Positions 24,636 through 34,421 of a stretch of 64,000 nt of DNA are shown in pieces. A model generated the notes under the pieces. It was not told where the DNA came from. It did not search any database and saw only the letters and a list, made by a program, of their open reading frames with translations. The position numbers and the translations under genes are program-made. This DNA is from JABFXX01 sp964419605 (GTDB taxonomy: Bacteria > Myxococcota_A > Polyangia > Haliangiales > Haliangiaceae): assembly GCA_964419605.1 (NCBI GenBank), contig CAYQQM010000002.1:66585-130584 (forward strand). Reading direction: 5' to 3'. The stretch's first letter is position 1. The number at the start of each line of letters is the position of its first letter.

Positions 24636-25388
24636 TCACTCAGACGGGGAAAGCTCGACCGTCACAAACGTCAGGGCGGCATCAGCAACCGGGATGCCGG
24701 CGAAGAGTTGCGCTGCTTTCCCCGCTGGGCTAACCGCAAGGGTTGCGGTGCCTACCGGCAATCCCGGGATCCAGATCGCGCCGCGATCCCCGGTCGCGTT
24801 TTGCGTCCACAGCCGAGCCGCTGCGCCGTCGTACAACGCGGGATACGCCGCGATCGGCGAGGTAGTTGCGGTTGCGCCGTTCACCGGTAGTCCTTCCGCG
24901 ACCACATGCGCTACGATCGCTCCTTGCGCGGCGACTTCTAGCACGCCGTTTTCGCTCGCTAGCTGCTCGTAGTCAGCCGCCGCGATGACGGGAATCGTGG
25001 AGGCCGCGCTGTAAGGGGCCAGGGTCGTCCGGATCGCATCGCCCGTGACGCGCCATACCAGGCTACTTCCCGCAGGCGCAGCCATGGAGAATTCCCCGTT
25101 TTCCGCCGTCGTGGCCGTGCGGGTCCCCAACGCGACTATGAGTCCGCCCGCACCCGCGCTTGCGCACGCCGAAACATCGCGCAAATCGCCGACCAGGCAC
25201 ACGCGTCCGCGAAGCGTTGCAGAGTCGGTTGCCGCATCGTTCACCCTGGCGTCGGCCTGCGGAACCCCCACGGGCCCCACCGGACCGCCCGGGATAATCG
25301 GATGAGTCTTGTCGTCGGCGTGGCAGCCAGCGGCGGCCGCTACCACCACCCACCAACCTGACAACGTCCTTGCGCAATGCCGGCCCAC
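24636..25388 (-). CDS. Lipoprotein with beta-sandwich (carboxypeptidase-regulatory-like) domain
   Basis: 250 residues from a GTG. The N-terminus WWVVVAAAAGC ends in a lipobox-like cysteine. The body contains ATLRGRVCLVGDLRDVSACA and GLIVALGTRTATTAENGEFSM, the pattern of carboxypeptidase-regulatory-like folds (a loop TAENGEFS between strands). A surface or periplasmic adhesion or carbohydrate-binding role is possible but not shown. It ends in ELSPSE and lies 9 bases downstream of lspA on the same strand. Confidence 0.6.
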   Translation of the reverse strand: MGRHCARTLSGWWVVVAAAAGCHADDKTHPIIPGGPVGPVGVPQADARVNDAATDSATLRGRVCLVGDLRDVSACASAGAGGLIVALGTRTATTAENGEFSMAAPAGSSLVWRVTGDAIRTTLAPYSAASTIPVIAAADYEQLASENGVLEVAAQGAIVAHVVAEGLPVNGATATTSPIAAYPALYDGAAARLWTQNATGDRGAIWIPGLPVGTATLAVSPAGKAAQLFAGIPVADAALTFVTVELSPSE

Positions 25389-25397
25389 GTCAAGCTC

Positions 25398-26051
25398 CTA
25401 TGGTCGCAGGTCCTTCACAAGGCCGGCGGCGCGAGCCTTTTCGTCGCGAACTGCCTTAAGCGCCTTTTCGCGCTTTCCCTCCTTCTGAATGTCGATGAAC
25501 ATCAGACCCACACCGATCACGAGGACCACGTCGGCGACGTTGAAAACCGGCCATTCGTGAGTCTTGTAGCGCCACAATACGAAGTCGGTAACCACGCCGA
25601 AGTAAATTCGATCGAACAAGTTTCCGACGGCACCACCGGCGACCAGCGCAAGCGCCCAATGCAATATCGCTTGATCGGTTCGCGACTTGCGCAGCATGAC
25701 AACGATCCCGATGAGCGCGATGAGCCCAACGACGGTTAAAAAGATCCGGGCGCCGCTTTGGCCGGCGAACAGGCCGAATGCGGAGCCGGGATTCATCGAA
25801 AGCCGCCAATCCCAGTAGTTATCGACGACCGGCACCGGTTTGCCGACGCAAGCGCGGGCGACGATGTCCTCGGGCACGATGCAACTCTTGCCTCCGTTAG
25901 GCAACGGGACGCCGGTTCCATGCCCCACGACTGGCAGCGCGCTGCGCGCCCAAATTTTGGTGGCTTGGTCGGCGGCGAGCGATAACGCGCCAACGATGAA
26001 AAAAATGACCCACTTGTGGCGACTGCGGGTGGATCGTTCAGTGTCCTGCAT
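25398..26051 (-). CDS. lspA: Lipoprotein signal peptidase (signal peptidase II)
   Basis: 217 residues from ATG 26051. Four membrane helices are visible; the two catalytic Asp motifs are GNLFDRIYFGVVTDF and FNVADVVLVIG. The enzyme cuts prolipoproteins before the lipid-modified Cys, fitting the many lipoproteins in this window. Compared with E. coli there is a larger loop between the first two helices (about 25 extra residues, with two cysteines) and a basic C-terminal tail. The gene starts 2 bases after the ileS stop, the conserved ileS-lspA order. Confidence 0.95.
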   Translation of the reverse strand: MQDTERSTRSRHKWVIFFIVGALSLAADQATKIWARSALPVVGHGTGVPLPNGGKSCIVPEDIVARACVGKPVPVVDNYWDWRLSMNPGSAFGLFAGQSGARIFLTVVGLIALIGIVVMLRKSRTDQAILHWALALVAGGAVGNLFDRIYFGVVTDFVLWRYKTHEWPVFNVADVVLVIGVGLMFIDIQKEGKREKALKAVRDEKARAAGLVKDLRP

Positions 26052-26053
26052 GG

Positions 26054-28915
26054 TTAACCCTTCCTCGTCGCGAGGGCGCTCGCACAACGTTCGCACACAT
26101 CATTGGGATCCGCCGCAAGCCGATCGAAATGCTTCCAACAACGTTCACACCGGGGTCCAGAGTGCTCCACTACGCGTACCGTAGCATCTCCGTTGTCGAT
26201 GTGAACGCTCGAAACGATGAACAGGTCGGCCAGCTCGGTCGCATGGCGCAGTAGCACCGCGCGATCGGAATCGCTTGCTTCAAGGGTTACCGCCGCATCT
26301 ACCGACTTGTGCTTCTGGGCGCGAAACGCTTCGAGTTGTTTGGTCACGCGCTCTCGCCACGCGAGCAGCACGCCGAACTCAGCCAAGAGTTCCGCCGGTG
26401 CCGCCCCGCCCTGTGGGAACTTCGCCATGTGCACGCTCTCCGGATCGTCGTGGCGTTTTGGCATGTAGGCCCAAATGTCTTCACACGTGAAGGACAGGAT
26501 CGGCGCTCCCAGCGTTGCGATTGCGCGCAAGCATTCGTACATGACCACCTGGGCGGCACGTCGCGATGGCGCGTTGATCGGATCGGAGTACAGCCGGTCT
26601 TTGGTCACGTCGCCATACAACGCGGAAATTTCCACGGTAACGAATTCGACCAACAGCCGGTGAACGACGTGAAATTCGTACGCCTCGTAGGCACGGCGTG
26701 CTCGCAGCACAAACTCGTCGAGCCGAGCCAATACGTAGCGGTCGATCGCCAGGGTGACGATGCTTCGATCGTCGCGATTCGGATCAAAGCCTTTTAGATT
26801 GCCAAGCAGGAATCGCGCGGTGTTGCGCAGCTTGCGATACCATTCGGCCAGTCCGCCTTTGCCATCGTTTCCGTACAGGATGGTCTCCGAATACGGCATG
26901 TCGCCGCGAAATTCGACGGAAGCGACCCACAGCCGAAACATCTCGGCGCCGGACTTCTTGATGATCGAATCGGGCTCTATGTAGCTAACCTTGCGACCTT
27001 CGGCTTTGGCTTTTTGGATTGCACTCTTGGAGTATTCTTTGCCGTGTTCGTCGAGCACAAAGCCGTGTGTAATGACTTGCTTGTACGGCGCTCGACCCAT
27101 GACGCCAAGCGCAACGAGCAACGAGCTATGAAACCAGCCTCGATGCTGGTCTGACCCTTCGAGATACATCTCGATGTCGCGGTAGTCGCCGCCGTCCGCC
27201 GAACGCCGCGGCATCGCCGACCACGACACTCCTGATTCGAACCACACGTCGACAATATCTTTCTCGCGTTCGAATTTCTCGACCCCAGCACCGCACGCGC
27301 GGCACGTCGTTCCTGGCGGTACGAGTTCCACAACACTGCGCGTCCACCACGCGTCCGCTCCCTCTGCATCGAAGATCGCCGCCACGTGGTCCATCGTGTC
27401 GGCTTCGGCATGCTCGGTTTTGCACGCGGAACAGTAGAACACCGGGATTGGCGTCCCCCACAAGCGCTGCCGCGATAGCACCCAGTCCGGCCGGTTCGCG
27501 ATCATGGCATGGATCCGGTCGCGCCCCCACGATGGCACCCACGTCGTGCGGTCGATATGGTCGAGCGCTCGCTCGCGCAAGTGTTCGTGGTCAAGCGAAA
27601 GGAACCACTGCGGTGTGGCCCGGTACACGATCGGGTTCTTGCACCGCCAGCAGTGCTGATACTTATGGGTCAATCGATCGGTCGGCGGGTTGAGCAGATA
27701 GCCCGCCTCAGCGAGGTGAGCAATGATGAGTGGGTTGGCTTCATCGGTGGTCTTGCCGGTCAAATCGACGCGGGGGCCGCCCCCTTCGAGTGCAACCCCT
27801 TCGGTATAGCGCGCTGAATCGTCGAGCGGCGCGTACGGTAGCAGACCGTGTGCGACCCCGGTTTTGTAGTCGTCGGCGCCGTGTCCCGGTGCCGTGTGAA
27901 CCAGCCCCGTGCCGGCATCCGCAGTCACGTAGTCGGCAAAATACAACCGGTAGGCCGCGTCGGCGCATGAGGCAATGGCGCGCGGCGGTTGCGGAACGAA
28001 CGGATGGCGATAGCGTGCGCGTTCGAGCAGTTTCATCTGCGCTGGCGAAATCTCAACCGTATCTGCCATGCGAATGCCGCACGCATCAGCTACCGATGCC
28101 GCCAAATCTCGAGCCACGATAAGGAGCTCGCCGCGATGGGGAATGCCGACATACGTGAACGACGGATTGGCGACGATCGCGAGATTGGCGGGCAACGTCC
28201 ACGGCGTGGTGGTCCAAATCACCAAGGCAGCGGGTTTGCCGAGGTAACCGCCGACAAGCGGGAAGCGAACGTACACAGATGGGGACACGTGGTCCTCGTA
28301 CTGAATTTCCGCTTCCGCCAGCGCGGTGCGGTCGCGCGGGCACCACGACACCGGCTTGTGGCCGCGATAGAGGTAGCCGCGACGCGCAAACGTGGCGAGT
28401 GCGCGAACGATGGCCGCCTCGTACGAGGCATCGAGGGTGAGGTATGGCGCATCCCAGTCGCCTAAAATGCCAAGCCGGCGAAATTCGGCTCGCTGAATAT
28501 CGACAAACTTGAGCGCATAGCTGCGGCACGCCTGCCGAAACTCTGCCGCTGACAGGTCGCGGCGCTTCGCCCCTAACTCGCGCTCGACCGCCAATTCGAT
28601 CGGCAGACCGTGCGTATCCCAGCCTGGAACGTAGGGCGCGCGAAAACCAAGCATCGCGTGCGACTTAACGACAATGTCCTTCAGGATTTTGTTCAGGATG
28701 TGGCCGTAGTGGATGTGGCCGTTTGAATACGGCGGCCCATCGTGCAGTACCCATAAGGGTGCACCAGCGCGCGCTGCTTGGATCTTTGCGTAGAGATCGA
28801 GTTGTTCCCACTGCTTCAAGATCTCCGGCTCTCGCGTCGCGAGATCTCCGCGCATTGGAAACGCCGTTTCCGGCAGTGCAACTGTGTCTTTATACTTCGA
28901 GGCGTGACCCGACAT
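26054..28915 (-). CDS. ileS: Isoleucyl-tRNA synthetase
   Basis: 953 residues from the ATG at 28915 (six codons shorter than the longest frame). The HIGH motif is PYSNGHIHYGH, the class-I Rossmann core and editing domain are present (TTTPWTLPANLAI), and the C-terminal zinc site reads CERCWKHFDRL and CERC. The KMSKS loop is unusual: KEYSKS followed by an extra stretch (about 10 residues) before IIKKSGAEMFRLW. It charges tRNA-Ile and is co-transcribed with lspA. Confidence 0.96.
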   Translation of the reverse strand: MSGHASKYKDTVALPETAFPMRGDLATREPEILKQWEQLDLYAKIQAARAGAPLWVLHDGPPYSNGHIHYGHILNKILKDIVVKSHAMLGFRAPYVPGWDTHGLPIELAVERELGAKRRDLSAAEFRQACRSYALKFVDIQRAEFRRLGILGDWDAPYLTLDASYEAAIVRALATFARRGYLYRGHKPVSWCPRDRTALAEAEIQYEDHVSPSVYVRFPLVGGYLGKPAALVIWTTTPWTLPANLAIVANPSFTYVGIPHRGELLIVARDLAASVADACGIRMADTVEISPAQMKLLERARYRHPFVPQPPRAIASCADAAYRLYFADYVTADAGTGLVHTAPGHGADDYKTGVAHGLLPYAPLDDSARYTEGVALEGGGPRVDLTGKTTDEANPLIIAHLAEAGYLLNPPTDRLTHKYQHCWRCKNPIVYRATPQWFLSLDHEHLRERALDHIDRTTWVPSWGRDRIHAMIANRPDWVLSRQRLWGTPIPVFYCSACKTEHAEADTMDHVAAIFDAEGADAWWTRSVVELVPPGTTCRACGAGVEKFEREKDIVDVWFESGVSWSAMPRRSADGGDYRDIEMYLEGSDQHRGWFHSSLLVALGVMGRAPYKQVITHGFVLDEHGKEYSKSAIQKAKAEGRKVSYIEPDSIIKKSGAEMFRLWVASVEFRGDMPYSETILYGNDGKGGLAEWYRKLRNTARFLLGNLKGFDPNRDDRSIVTLAIDRYVLARLDEFVLRARRAYEAYEFHVVHRLLVEFVTVEISALYGDVTKDRLYSDPINAPSRRAAQVVMYECLRAIATLGAPILSFTCEDIWAYMPKRHDDPESVHMAKFPQGGAAPAELLAEFGVLLAWRERVTKQLEAFRAQKHKSVDAAVTLEASDSDRAVLLRHATELADLFIVSSVHIDNGDATVRVVEHSGPRCERCWKHFDRLAADPNDVCERCASALATRKG

Positions 28916-29000
28916 GTGGCAGGTGCGGACCATACACCGCCGTACATCCCAGACACATGTTTATGGCGCGCGGCGATTTTTTTGAGGTAGGCTCGATCCG

Positions 29001-29465
29001 ATGGACGACAAGCCAGCGCGACTGTCGTGGGATGAGTATTTTATGAGCATCGCGCAGGTCGTCGCGACGCGATCGACATGTCCCCGCAAGTACGTGGGGG
29101 CCCTACTCGTGCGGAACCGGACGATCCTTTCGACCGGCTACAACGGATCCATTCGAGGAATGCCTCATTGTTCCGACGTCGGACACATGATGGAAGATGG
29201 CCACTGCGTGGCAACGATCCACGCCGAAGCCAATGCCATCCTACAAGCCGCACGCACGGGAGCGATGATCGATGGGGCTACCGTCTATGTGACCGCGAGT
29301 CCGTGTTGGCACTGCTTCAAGCAGCTCGCAAACGCGGGCGTCCAGCGAATTTGCTACGGCGAATTTTATCGCGATGAGCGAATCTTCGACGTGGCACGCA
29401 AGATCCAGATCGAGCTCGTTCACGTGCCTCTGCCCGGAGTCAACCTACCAAAACTCACTGAATAG
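29001..29465 (+). CDS. dCMP deaminase (ComEB-type)
   Basis: 154 residues. The zinc-binding cytidine/deoxycytidylate deaminase signature is complete: IHAEANAIL with the catalytic Glu and SPCWHCFKQL with the two Cys ligands. It begins with SWDEYFMSIAQVVATRSTC, typical of bacterial dCMP deaminases and ComEB proteins. It converts dCMP to dUMP for thymidylate synthesis in the cytosol. It is divergent from ileS. Confidence 0.93.
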   Translation: MDDKPARLSWDEYFMSIAQVVATRSTCPRKYVGALLVRNRTILSTGYNGSIRGMPHCSDVGHMMEDGHCVATIHAEANAILQAARTGAMIDGATVYVTASPCWHCFKQLANAGVQRICYGEFYRDERIFDVARKIQIELVHVPLPGVNLPKLTE

Positions 29466-29539
29466 CGCTCATGACTCGTTGCCGATTTGCGAATTTTGCA
29501 GTTGAGATCGCCCCGGGTCTCGACCTACGGTCTCGAGCC

Positions 29540-30199
29540 ATGCGGTGGATTGCGTTCCTGATGGTGGCAGCATGCCTTAGCGCAAACGTGGCGTCGGCCG
29601 CCCCCTCGAAGCGACGAGCTCGTCGAGCGGTGTTCCAAGGTCATAACGCGACGAAGTCCGAGCTTCGACCTGGCACGGCGGAACCGCTGGCTCGTCCCTC
29701 GGGCGAGATTTGGCTGCGAGCCGAGAATCTCGATGAAGAGGTCGAGATCAACATTTACAACGAAGATGGCAGTTTCAACGACAGCTCGTTGGCCATGCTC
29801 GACGACCTGTTTCGATGCGCCCGCACCGGAGAAGTGCGGGCGGTCAAGCGCGAACTCTACGAGCACCTTTCGAGGATCTACGATCACTTCGGCAAGCAGC
29901 GCATCGACCTCGTGTCGGGCTTCCGATTTGCAGAGCGCAACTCGAGTCGACACTTTCACGCCTCGGCGATGGACATCAAGATCGCCGGGGTTTCCAACCG
30001 CGACATGTACCGCTACGCCGAATCACTAGACGGCGGCGGCATGGGCATCGGCATCTACCCCAATAGCGGCTTCATCCATCTCGACTTCCGCGCGCCCGGC
30101 GAGCCCAGCTACCGCTGGACCGACTACTCGGGCAACAGCGCGGGCAAGTCCAAGAAGCGCCTTGCGCGCAGCAGAACGCCCCGCAAGCCAACTTCGTAA
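29540..30199 (+). CDS. DUF882/YcbK-type peptidase M15-like periplasmic protein
   Basis: 219 residues from ATG 29540 with a signal peptide cut after ANVASA (about residue 20). The predicted zinc ligands of the M15-like fold are His138 and Asp145 in SRHFHASAMD and His180 in GFIHLDF. YcbK/MepK-like proteins cut peptidoglycan cross-links; here the fold and ligands match, but the exact bond is not known. The C-terminus is basic. It lies 75 bases after the dCMP deaminase stop and converges with recN. Confidence 0.85.
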   Translation: MRWIAFLMVAACLSANVASAAPSKRRARRAVFQGHNATKSELRPGTAEPLARPSGEIWLRAENLDEEVEINIYNEDGSFNDSSLAMLDDLFRCARTGEVRAVKRELYEHLSRIYDHFGKQRIDLVSGFRFAERNSSRHFHASAMDIKIAGVSNRDMYRYAESLDGGGMGIGIYPNSGFIHLDFRAPGEPSYRWTDYSGNSAGKSKKRLARSRTPRKPTS

Positions 30200-30239
30200 C
30201 CAGCGCGGGCCCACCTATAGCGGTTGTTGACAGTCGCTG

Positions 30240-32048
30240 CTACGCCCGCGTCCGCCGCGCCGCGCCATCGGGCCGACTGTCGACGCGCGCAGCCCCGGCG
30301 AGCAGCTCTGCCGCGTGGGCCTTGGCTTTGGACGTAGCGGAACCGCCGAGCATGCGCGCCAGCTCGTCTTTGCGCGCGCTGCCTGTAAGGAGCCGAACGT
30401 GGGTCTCCGTTCGGCCGGCGACCTCAGATTTTTCGACGTGAAAGTGGTGATCGGCATAGGCAGCGATCTGCGGCAAATGGGTCACGCACAAGACCTGACG
30501 ATGGTTGGCGACCGTCCGAATCTGCGCGCCGACGACCTGCGCAGTGGCACCGCCGATCCCCGCGTCGACCTCGTCAAACACGTACGTGGCCACCTCATCG
30601 GCGCTGCGGAGCGCCAGTTTGATTGCAAGCATGATGCGAGACAGCTCGCCCCCGGAGGCGATCTTTGCCAACGGTTGCGGTGGCTCTCCGGCGTTCGACG
30701 CAAGGACGAGCTCGACCCGGTCCGAACCGGTAGGGCCGAGCGGCCGCGACTCGATAACGACCGAAACCTTTGCCGCAGCCATGCCCAACTCCGCCAACGC
30801 CGCAGCCACCTCCTTCTCGAGCTTGCGAGCGGCTTTCGCTCGAAGTTTTGTCAACACGGCAGCGGCGGACGCGGCCGCTGCCTCAGCGGCGGCTCGTTGG
30901 GCAATCGATTCGGTGAGCGCTGCATCGCGACTGCTCAATGCAGCGAGTTCCGCGCGCAGCTCGGCCGCTTTCGCCAGCGCCGCCTCGATCGAGCCGCCGT
31001 GCTTACGCACAATGCGGCGCACGATCGCGAGGCGTTCATCTACCCAAGCGAGTCGCTCCGGGTCGCCTTCAAGCTTGTCGGCGTACGATCGCAGTTGATC
31101 CGCCGCGTCGTCGACCAGGCTTTCGATCTCCGCCAGCTGCTTGGCCACGGTGTCAAGCGCTGGATCCGTGCGTGCCCCCCGCTCCAACTCGCGGGCTGCT
31201 GCGGCGATTTGGTCGCGCGCGCAATCGTCGGCAGAATACAAGCGGTGCTCGGCTGTACGCGCCACACTCTGCAATAGGTCGATGGAAACCAGTCGCGATC
31301 GCTCGGTCTCTAACTCCGAGTCCTCGCGCGGAGAGAGTTGCGATGCGTCGAGCTCATCGAGCTGAAAGCGCACGTAGTCGACTCGAGCTTCGCGCGCTTG
31401 CTCATCGGTGCTAAGAGTTCGCACGGTATCGTCGAGCTGCGCGTACTCCGCCCAAGCGGCAGCCATCCTCTCGAGTTCCTTAGCTCCGCCTCCGAGATCG
31501 CCCACCCTGCAATATCCGTCGAGAATCTCGAGATGTCGCGCCGGATCGACGAGACCTTGGTGCTGATGCTGACCGGATAGGTCGATGAGAAGTGCTCCCA
31601 GCTCCGCGAGCCGGGCAGCAGTGGTCAGCGCGCCGTTGACGTAACACCTACCGCGACCCGCGGACTGCTTTCCCGCCCGATCCGATTCTCTCGCTCGCTC
31701 GCTCCCGCTAAGGTTGCTCGAACTGCCAGCCGGCTTCGCGCGCGCGATGATGCGGCGAATGAGCACCTCATCCCCACTCGCTGGAGGCAGCCCCGCGCCC
31801 TCGAGAACACGGGCCACCTGGTCGCGAAGATCGGCTGGAACATCGACCGTGGCCTCAACGACCGCCTCATCCGCCCCAGCGCGCGGAATATCCGCCGAGG
31901 CTCGCCCACCGCGCAGCAGGTTCACCGCCTCGACAATGAGCGACTTGCCCGCACCGGTTTCGCCCGTGAGCACATTCAACCCCGGACCGAGGTCGATCTC
32001 CACATCCGACAGAATTGCAAAATTGGTCGCGCGAAGATGCCGCAACAT
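30240..32048 (-). CDS. recN: DNA repair protein RecN
   Basis: 602 residues, SMC-like. The N-terminal Walker A is GLNVLTGETGAGKSLIVEA; long coiled-coil arms follow (about 150-360), and the C-terminal half holds the signature SGGELSRIMLAIKLAL and Walker B YVFDEVDAGIGG. RecN tethers DNA ends during double-strand-break repair. Its start lies 3 bases after the nadK stop, so the pair is an operon, an arrangement seen in many bacteria. Confidence 0.96.
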   Translation of the reverse strand: MLRHLRATNFAILSDVEIDLGPGLNVLTGETGAGKSLIVEAVNLLRGGRASADIPRAGADEAVVEATVDVPADLRDQVARVLEGAGLPPASGDEVLIRRIIARAKPAGSSSNLSGSERARESDRAGKQSAGRGRCYVNGALTTAARLAELGALLIDLSGQHQHQGLVDPARHLEILDGYCRVGDLGGGAKELERMAAAWAEYAQLDDTVRTLSTDEQAREARVDYVRFQLDELDASQLSPREDSELETERSRLVSIDLLQSVARTAEHRLYSADDCARDQIAAAARELERGARTDPALDTVAKQLAEIESLVDDAADQLRSYADKLEGDPERLAWVDERLAIVRRIVRKHGGSIEAALAKAAELRAELAALSSRDAALTESIAQRAAAEAAAASAAAVLTKLRAKAARKLEKEVAAALAELGMAAAKVSVVIESRPLGPTGSDRVELVLASNAGEPPQPLAKIASGGELSRIMLAIKLALRSADEVATYVFDEVDAGIGGATAQVVGAQIRTVANHRQVLCVTHLPQIAAYADHHFHVEKSEVAGRTETHVRLLTGSARKDELARMLGGSATSKAKAHAAELLAGAARVDSRPDGAARRTRA

Positions 32049-32051
32049 ACG

Positions 32052-32930
32052 CTACCTCGCCCCTTTATCGCTGCGCACGCCCCAGTGCAGCTTGTCGCGC
32101 ATCACGTCAAAAAAGCTCTGCGAAGAAGCAAACAACACAAACGGACGCTTGGCCTCGGTCATCTCCACTTCATCTCCGGGAAGAAACGAGCATCCCCACT
32201 GCCCGTCGACGGTAAGAATTGCGCCGCGCGGATCGGCTGCGAGCCGTAGCCGCAACATGGACCGCGCTCCCAAGACCAGCGGGCGATTGGTCAGGGCGTG
32301 GGCACAAATCGGCGTGAGGGTCATTGCCGCTTGCCCCGGCACAACGATTGGACCACCCGCCGCCATGTTGTATGCGGTGGATCCCGTGGGCGTTGCCACG
32401 ATGAGCCCGTCGGCGCGGTACGCGGCGATCAACTGGTCGTCGCAGTACGCTTCAACGTCGATGAGTCGCGCCATAGCTCCCTGATGCAAAACCGCGTCAT
32501 TTAGGGCATGGCGAACCACGGGATCTGCACCGCTGCGCTTGTACGCCACAGCTAAGCGCATTCGCTCTGCGGTAGCGAGCTTGCCAGCCAGGGCTGCCGA
32601 GATTGCGGCCTCGGCATCCGCCGGCGCAAACATCGCCAGAAAGCCAAGCTGCCCGAGGTTGATCCCGAGTACCGGCTTACCCGCATCCGCGACCAAGCGA
32701 GCCGCGCGAAGCATCGTTCCGTCTCCACCGAGCACCACCAGCATGTCCACCGACGCCCCGAACGTGGCCTCGGGCAAAATCTCCGCGTGCGGCGGCGACA
32801 CTTGGTCCTCTGAAGTGACCACCGCGGTATGCCCCTGTCGCACGAGCCAGGGGACGAGCTGCTCGAGCAGGACACCTGCGTCGTTCACACCGGTTTTTTC
32901 CGGCTTTAAAATGAAACCAACTCGCATCAT
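32052..32930 (-). CDS. nadK: NAD kinase
   Basis: 292 residues. The GGDGTML nucleotide-binding motif is at about residues 68-74, with NLGQLGFLAMF, the conserved ATPTGSTAYNMAAGGPIV (about 172-190) and DGQWGCSF near the end. It phosphorylates NAD to NADP in the cytosol. Two Met codons (32930 and 32927) can both serve as start. It precedes recN. Confidence 0.95.
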   Translation of the reverse strand: MMRVGFILKPEKTGVNDAGVLLEQLVPWLVRQGHTAVVTSEDQVSPPHAEILPEATFGASVDMLVVLGGDGTMLRAARLVADAGKPVLGINLGQLGFLAMFAPADAEAAISAALAGKLATAERMRLAVAYKRSGADPVVRHALNDAVLHQGAMARLIDVEAYCDDQLIAAYRADGLIVATPTGSTAYNMAAGGPIVVPGQAAMTLTPICAHALTNRPLVLGARSMLRLRLAADPRGAILTVDGQWGCSFLPGDEVEMTEAKRPFVLFASSQSFFDVMRDKLHWGVRSDKGAR

Positions 32931-33036
32931 CGGGGTCTGTAACTCGTATCACAGCCGACTGACACTGAACATAGTAGCAGCCTTCCGAGCACCAGCCCTT
33001 CCGCTCACCGCGAGGCCTCACCTCCGCGCCAACTGC

Positions 33037-33065
33037 TTGACAGCGGTTTCGTAACGACGTAGACG
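33037..33065 (+). promoter_or_regulatory. Possible promoter of rplM-rpsI
   Basis: A perfect TTGACA at 33037-33042 is followed 17 bases later by TAGACG (3 of 6 match to the -10 consensus). It lies just before the rplM start at 33078, which would give a very short leader. Confidence 0.35.
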
Positions 33066-33077
33066 TTCCGTTCCGTC

Positions 33078-33530
33078 ATGACGATGACCCAAAAGAGCTT
33101 CTGGCTCACCAAAGAAGCCGGTGAGGCACAACGCGAATGGTTCGTGGTAGATGCCACTGGCCACGCCCTCGGACGCCTTGCGTCGCAGATCGCCATGGTG
33201 CTGCGCGGAAAGCACAAACCGACGTATACACCCAACGTCGATATGGGCGATTTCGTCGTCGTGCTTAACTCCGGTGCCGTCAAGCTGACTGGCACAAAGG
33301 CCGACAAAAAGCTGTACCAGCACCACACGCTGTTTCCCGGCGGGATTCGCACTCGGATGGCCAAGGACGTGCTTGCGAACAATCCGGAACGCGCGATCTA
33401 CGAAGCGGTCTGGGGCATGCTCCCGAAGGGACCGCTCGGCCGCCGCATCATCAAAAAGCTAAAGCTCTACAAAGGTGCCGAGCACGAGCACACCGCGCAA
33501 AAGCCACGCGCTCTGGAGATCAAGAACTAA
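33078..33530 (+). CDS. rplM: Ribosomal protein L13
   Basis: 150 residues. The L13 signatures WFVVDATGHALGRLASQIAMVLRG, cut here into VVDATGHALGRLASQ, and KLYQHHTLFPGGIR are present, as is the WGMLPKGPLGRR segment. It is a 50S protein, co-transcribed with rpsI through a TAATG overlap at 33528-33532. Confidence 0.97.
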   Translation: MTMTQKSFWLTKEAGEAQREWFVVDATGHALGRLASQIAMVLRGKHKPTYTPNVDMGDFVVVLNSGAVKLTGTKADKKLYQHHTLFPGGIRTRMAKDVLANNPERAIYEAVWGMLPKGPLGRRIIKKLKLYKGAEHEHTAQKPRALEIKN

Positions 33531-33940
33531 TGACCGCAGCAGCAGCTACCGCAGCTCAAAAAACGTACGCCACCGGCCGCCGAAAAACCGCCATCGCGCG
33601 CGTTTGGTTGTCGGCGGGTGAAGGCAAGTTTACGATCAACGACCGCAGCGATGAAGACTACTTCTCGCGGCCGACCGCCCGGATGGTGATTCGCCAGGCG
33701 CTCGAAGAAGTTGCGCTGCTAGCCAACTACGACGTCGTCGCCACGGTGGTGGGCGGCGGTATCGCATCGCAGGCTGGCGCGATTCGCCATGGCATCACTC
33801 GAGCTCTTATGAAGGTCGATAGCGATCTGCGCCCGAAGCTCAAAGCCGCTGGATACGTCACGCGCGATCCGCGCAAGAAAGAGCGCAAGAAGTACGGACA
33901 AAAAGCAGCCCGCGCTCGCTTCCAATTCAGCAAGCGCTAG
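33530..33940 (+). CDS. rpsI: Ribosomal protein S9
   Basis: 136 residues. It has YATGRRKTAIARVWL, GGGIASQAGAIRHGITRAL and the C-terminal KARFQFSKR-like tail (ARARFQFSKR) that reaches the P-site tRNA. The start overlaps the rplM stop by one base. No clear terminator follows. Confidence 0.97.
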   Translation: MTAAAATAAQKTYATGRRKTAIARVWLSAGEGKFTINDRSDEDYFSRPTARMVIRQALEEVALLANYDVVATVVGGGIASQAGAIRHGITRALMKVDSDLRPKLKAAGYVTRDPRKKERKKYGQKAARARFQFSKR

Positions 33941-34421
33941 TACCAACTCTGGTCACATTAGCGTAAGCTATTGGTTTTACTACAAGGTCTGCCAATGAAC
34001 GAGGTTGACCTCGTCGTTGGATCCACCCTTGAGTTTGACGGCAACGTAGCCGTCTCAGTTCTGGAGGCCGTGGTCGCTCCCCTGAACGTGGGCGTTCCCC
34101 TGGCCGTGGCCGCGCTCGGGAACGTGATCGGCTGCGTGGGCGCGATCGATGCCGTCGACGATCGGGGAAGGGACTGGTGAGCATGCCGACATGTGCTCCC
34201 CACTCACGGGGGGGGATCACGACCACGCGGTCGTTCCCGATCACGAGCGCGGCCACGATCACGAGGGCGATCATGTCCACGGCGTCGACCACGTGTCTTA
34301 TGGGGGCTGCCAGATAAGCCCATGTGACGCTTGCCAGCGATAAATCGGAGGGCGCCAAAGATCTCCAAGATCTACTGTCCTAGATACTTGCCGCTAGGCA
34401 CGAGGTTGATAGGTTCCCCCC
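33941..34421. other. Gene-poor stretch with His-codon-rich repeat-like tract
   Basis: 480 bases between rpsI and pdhA with three overlapping open frames, none convincing. The segment 34205-34300 repeats GATCACGA-like units; in one plus-strand frame this reads a His/Asp-rich peptide (HDHAVVPDHERGHDHEGDH), and on the minus strand a hydrophobic one. I cannot choose. It should contain the pdhA promoter near its right end. Confidence 0.4.

Noticed and set aside
34205..34300. CRISPR-like short repeats near GATCACGA
   Set aside because: Units are irregular, only about 8 bases long, with no uniform spacers.
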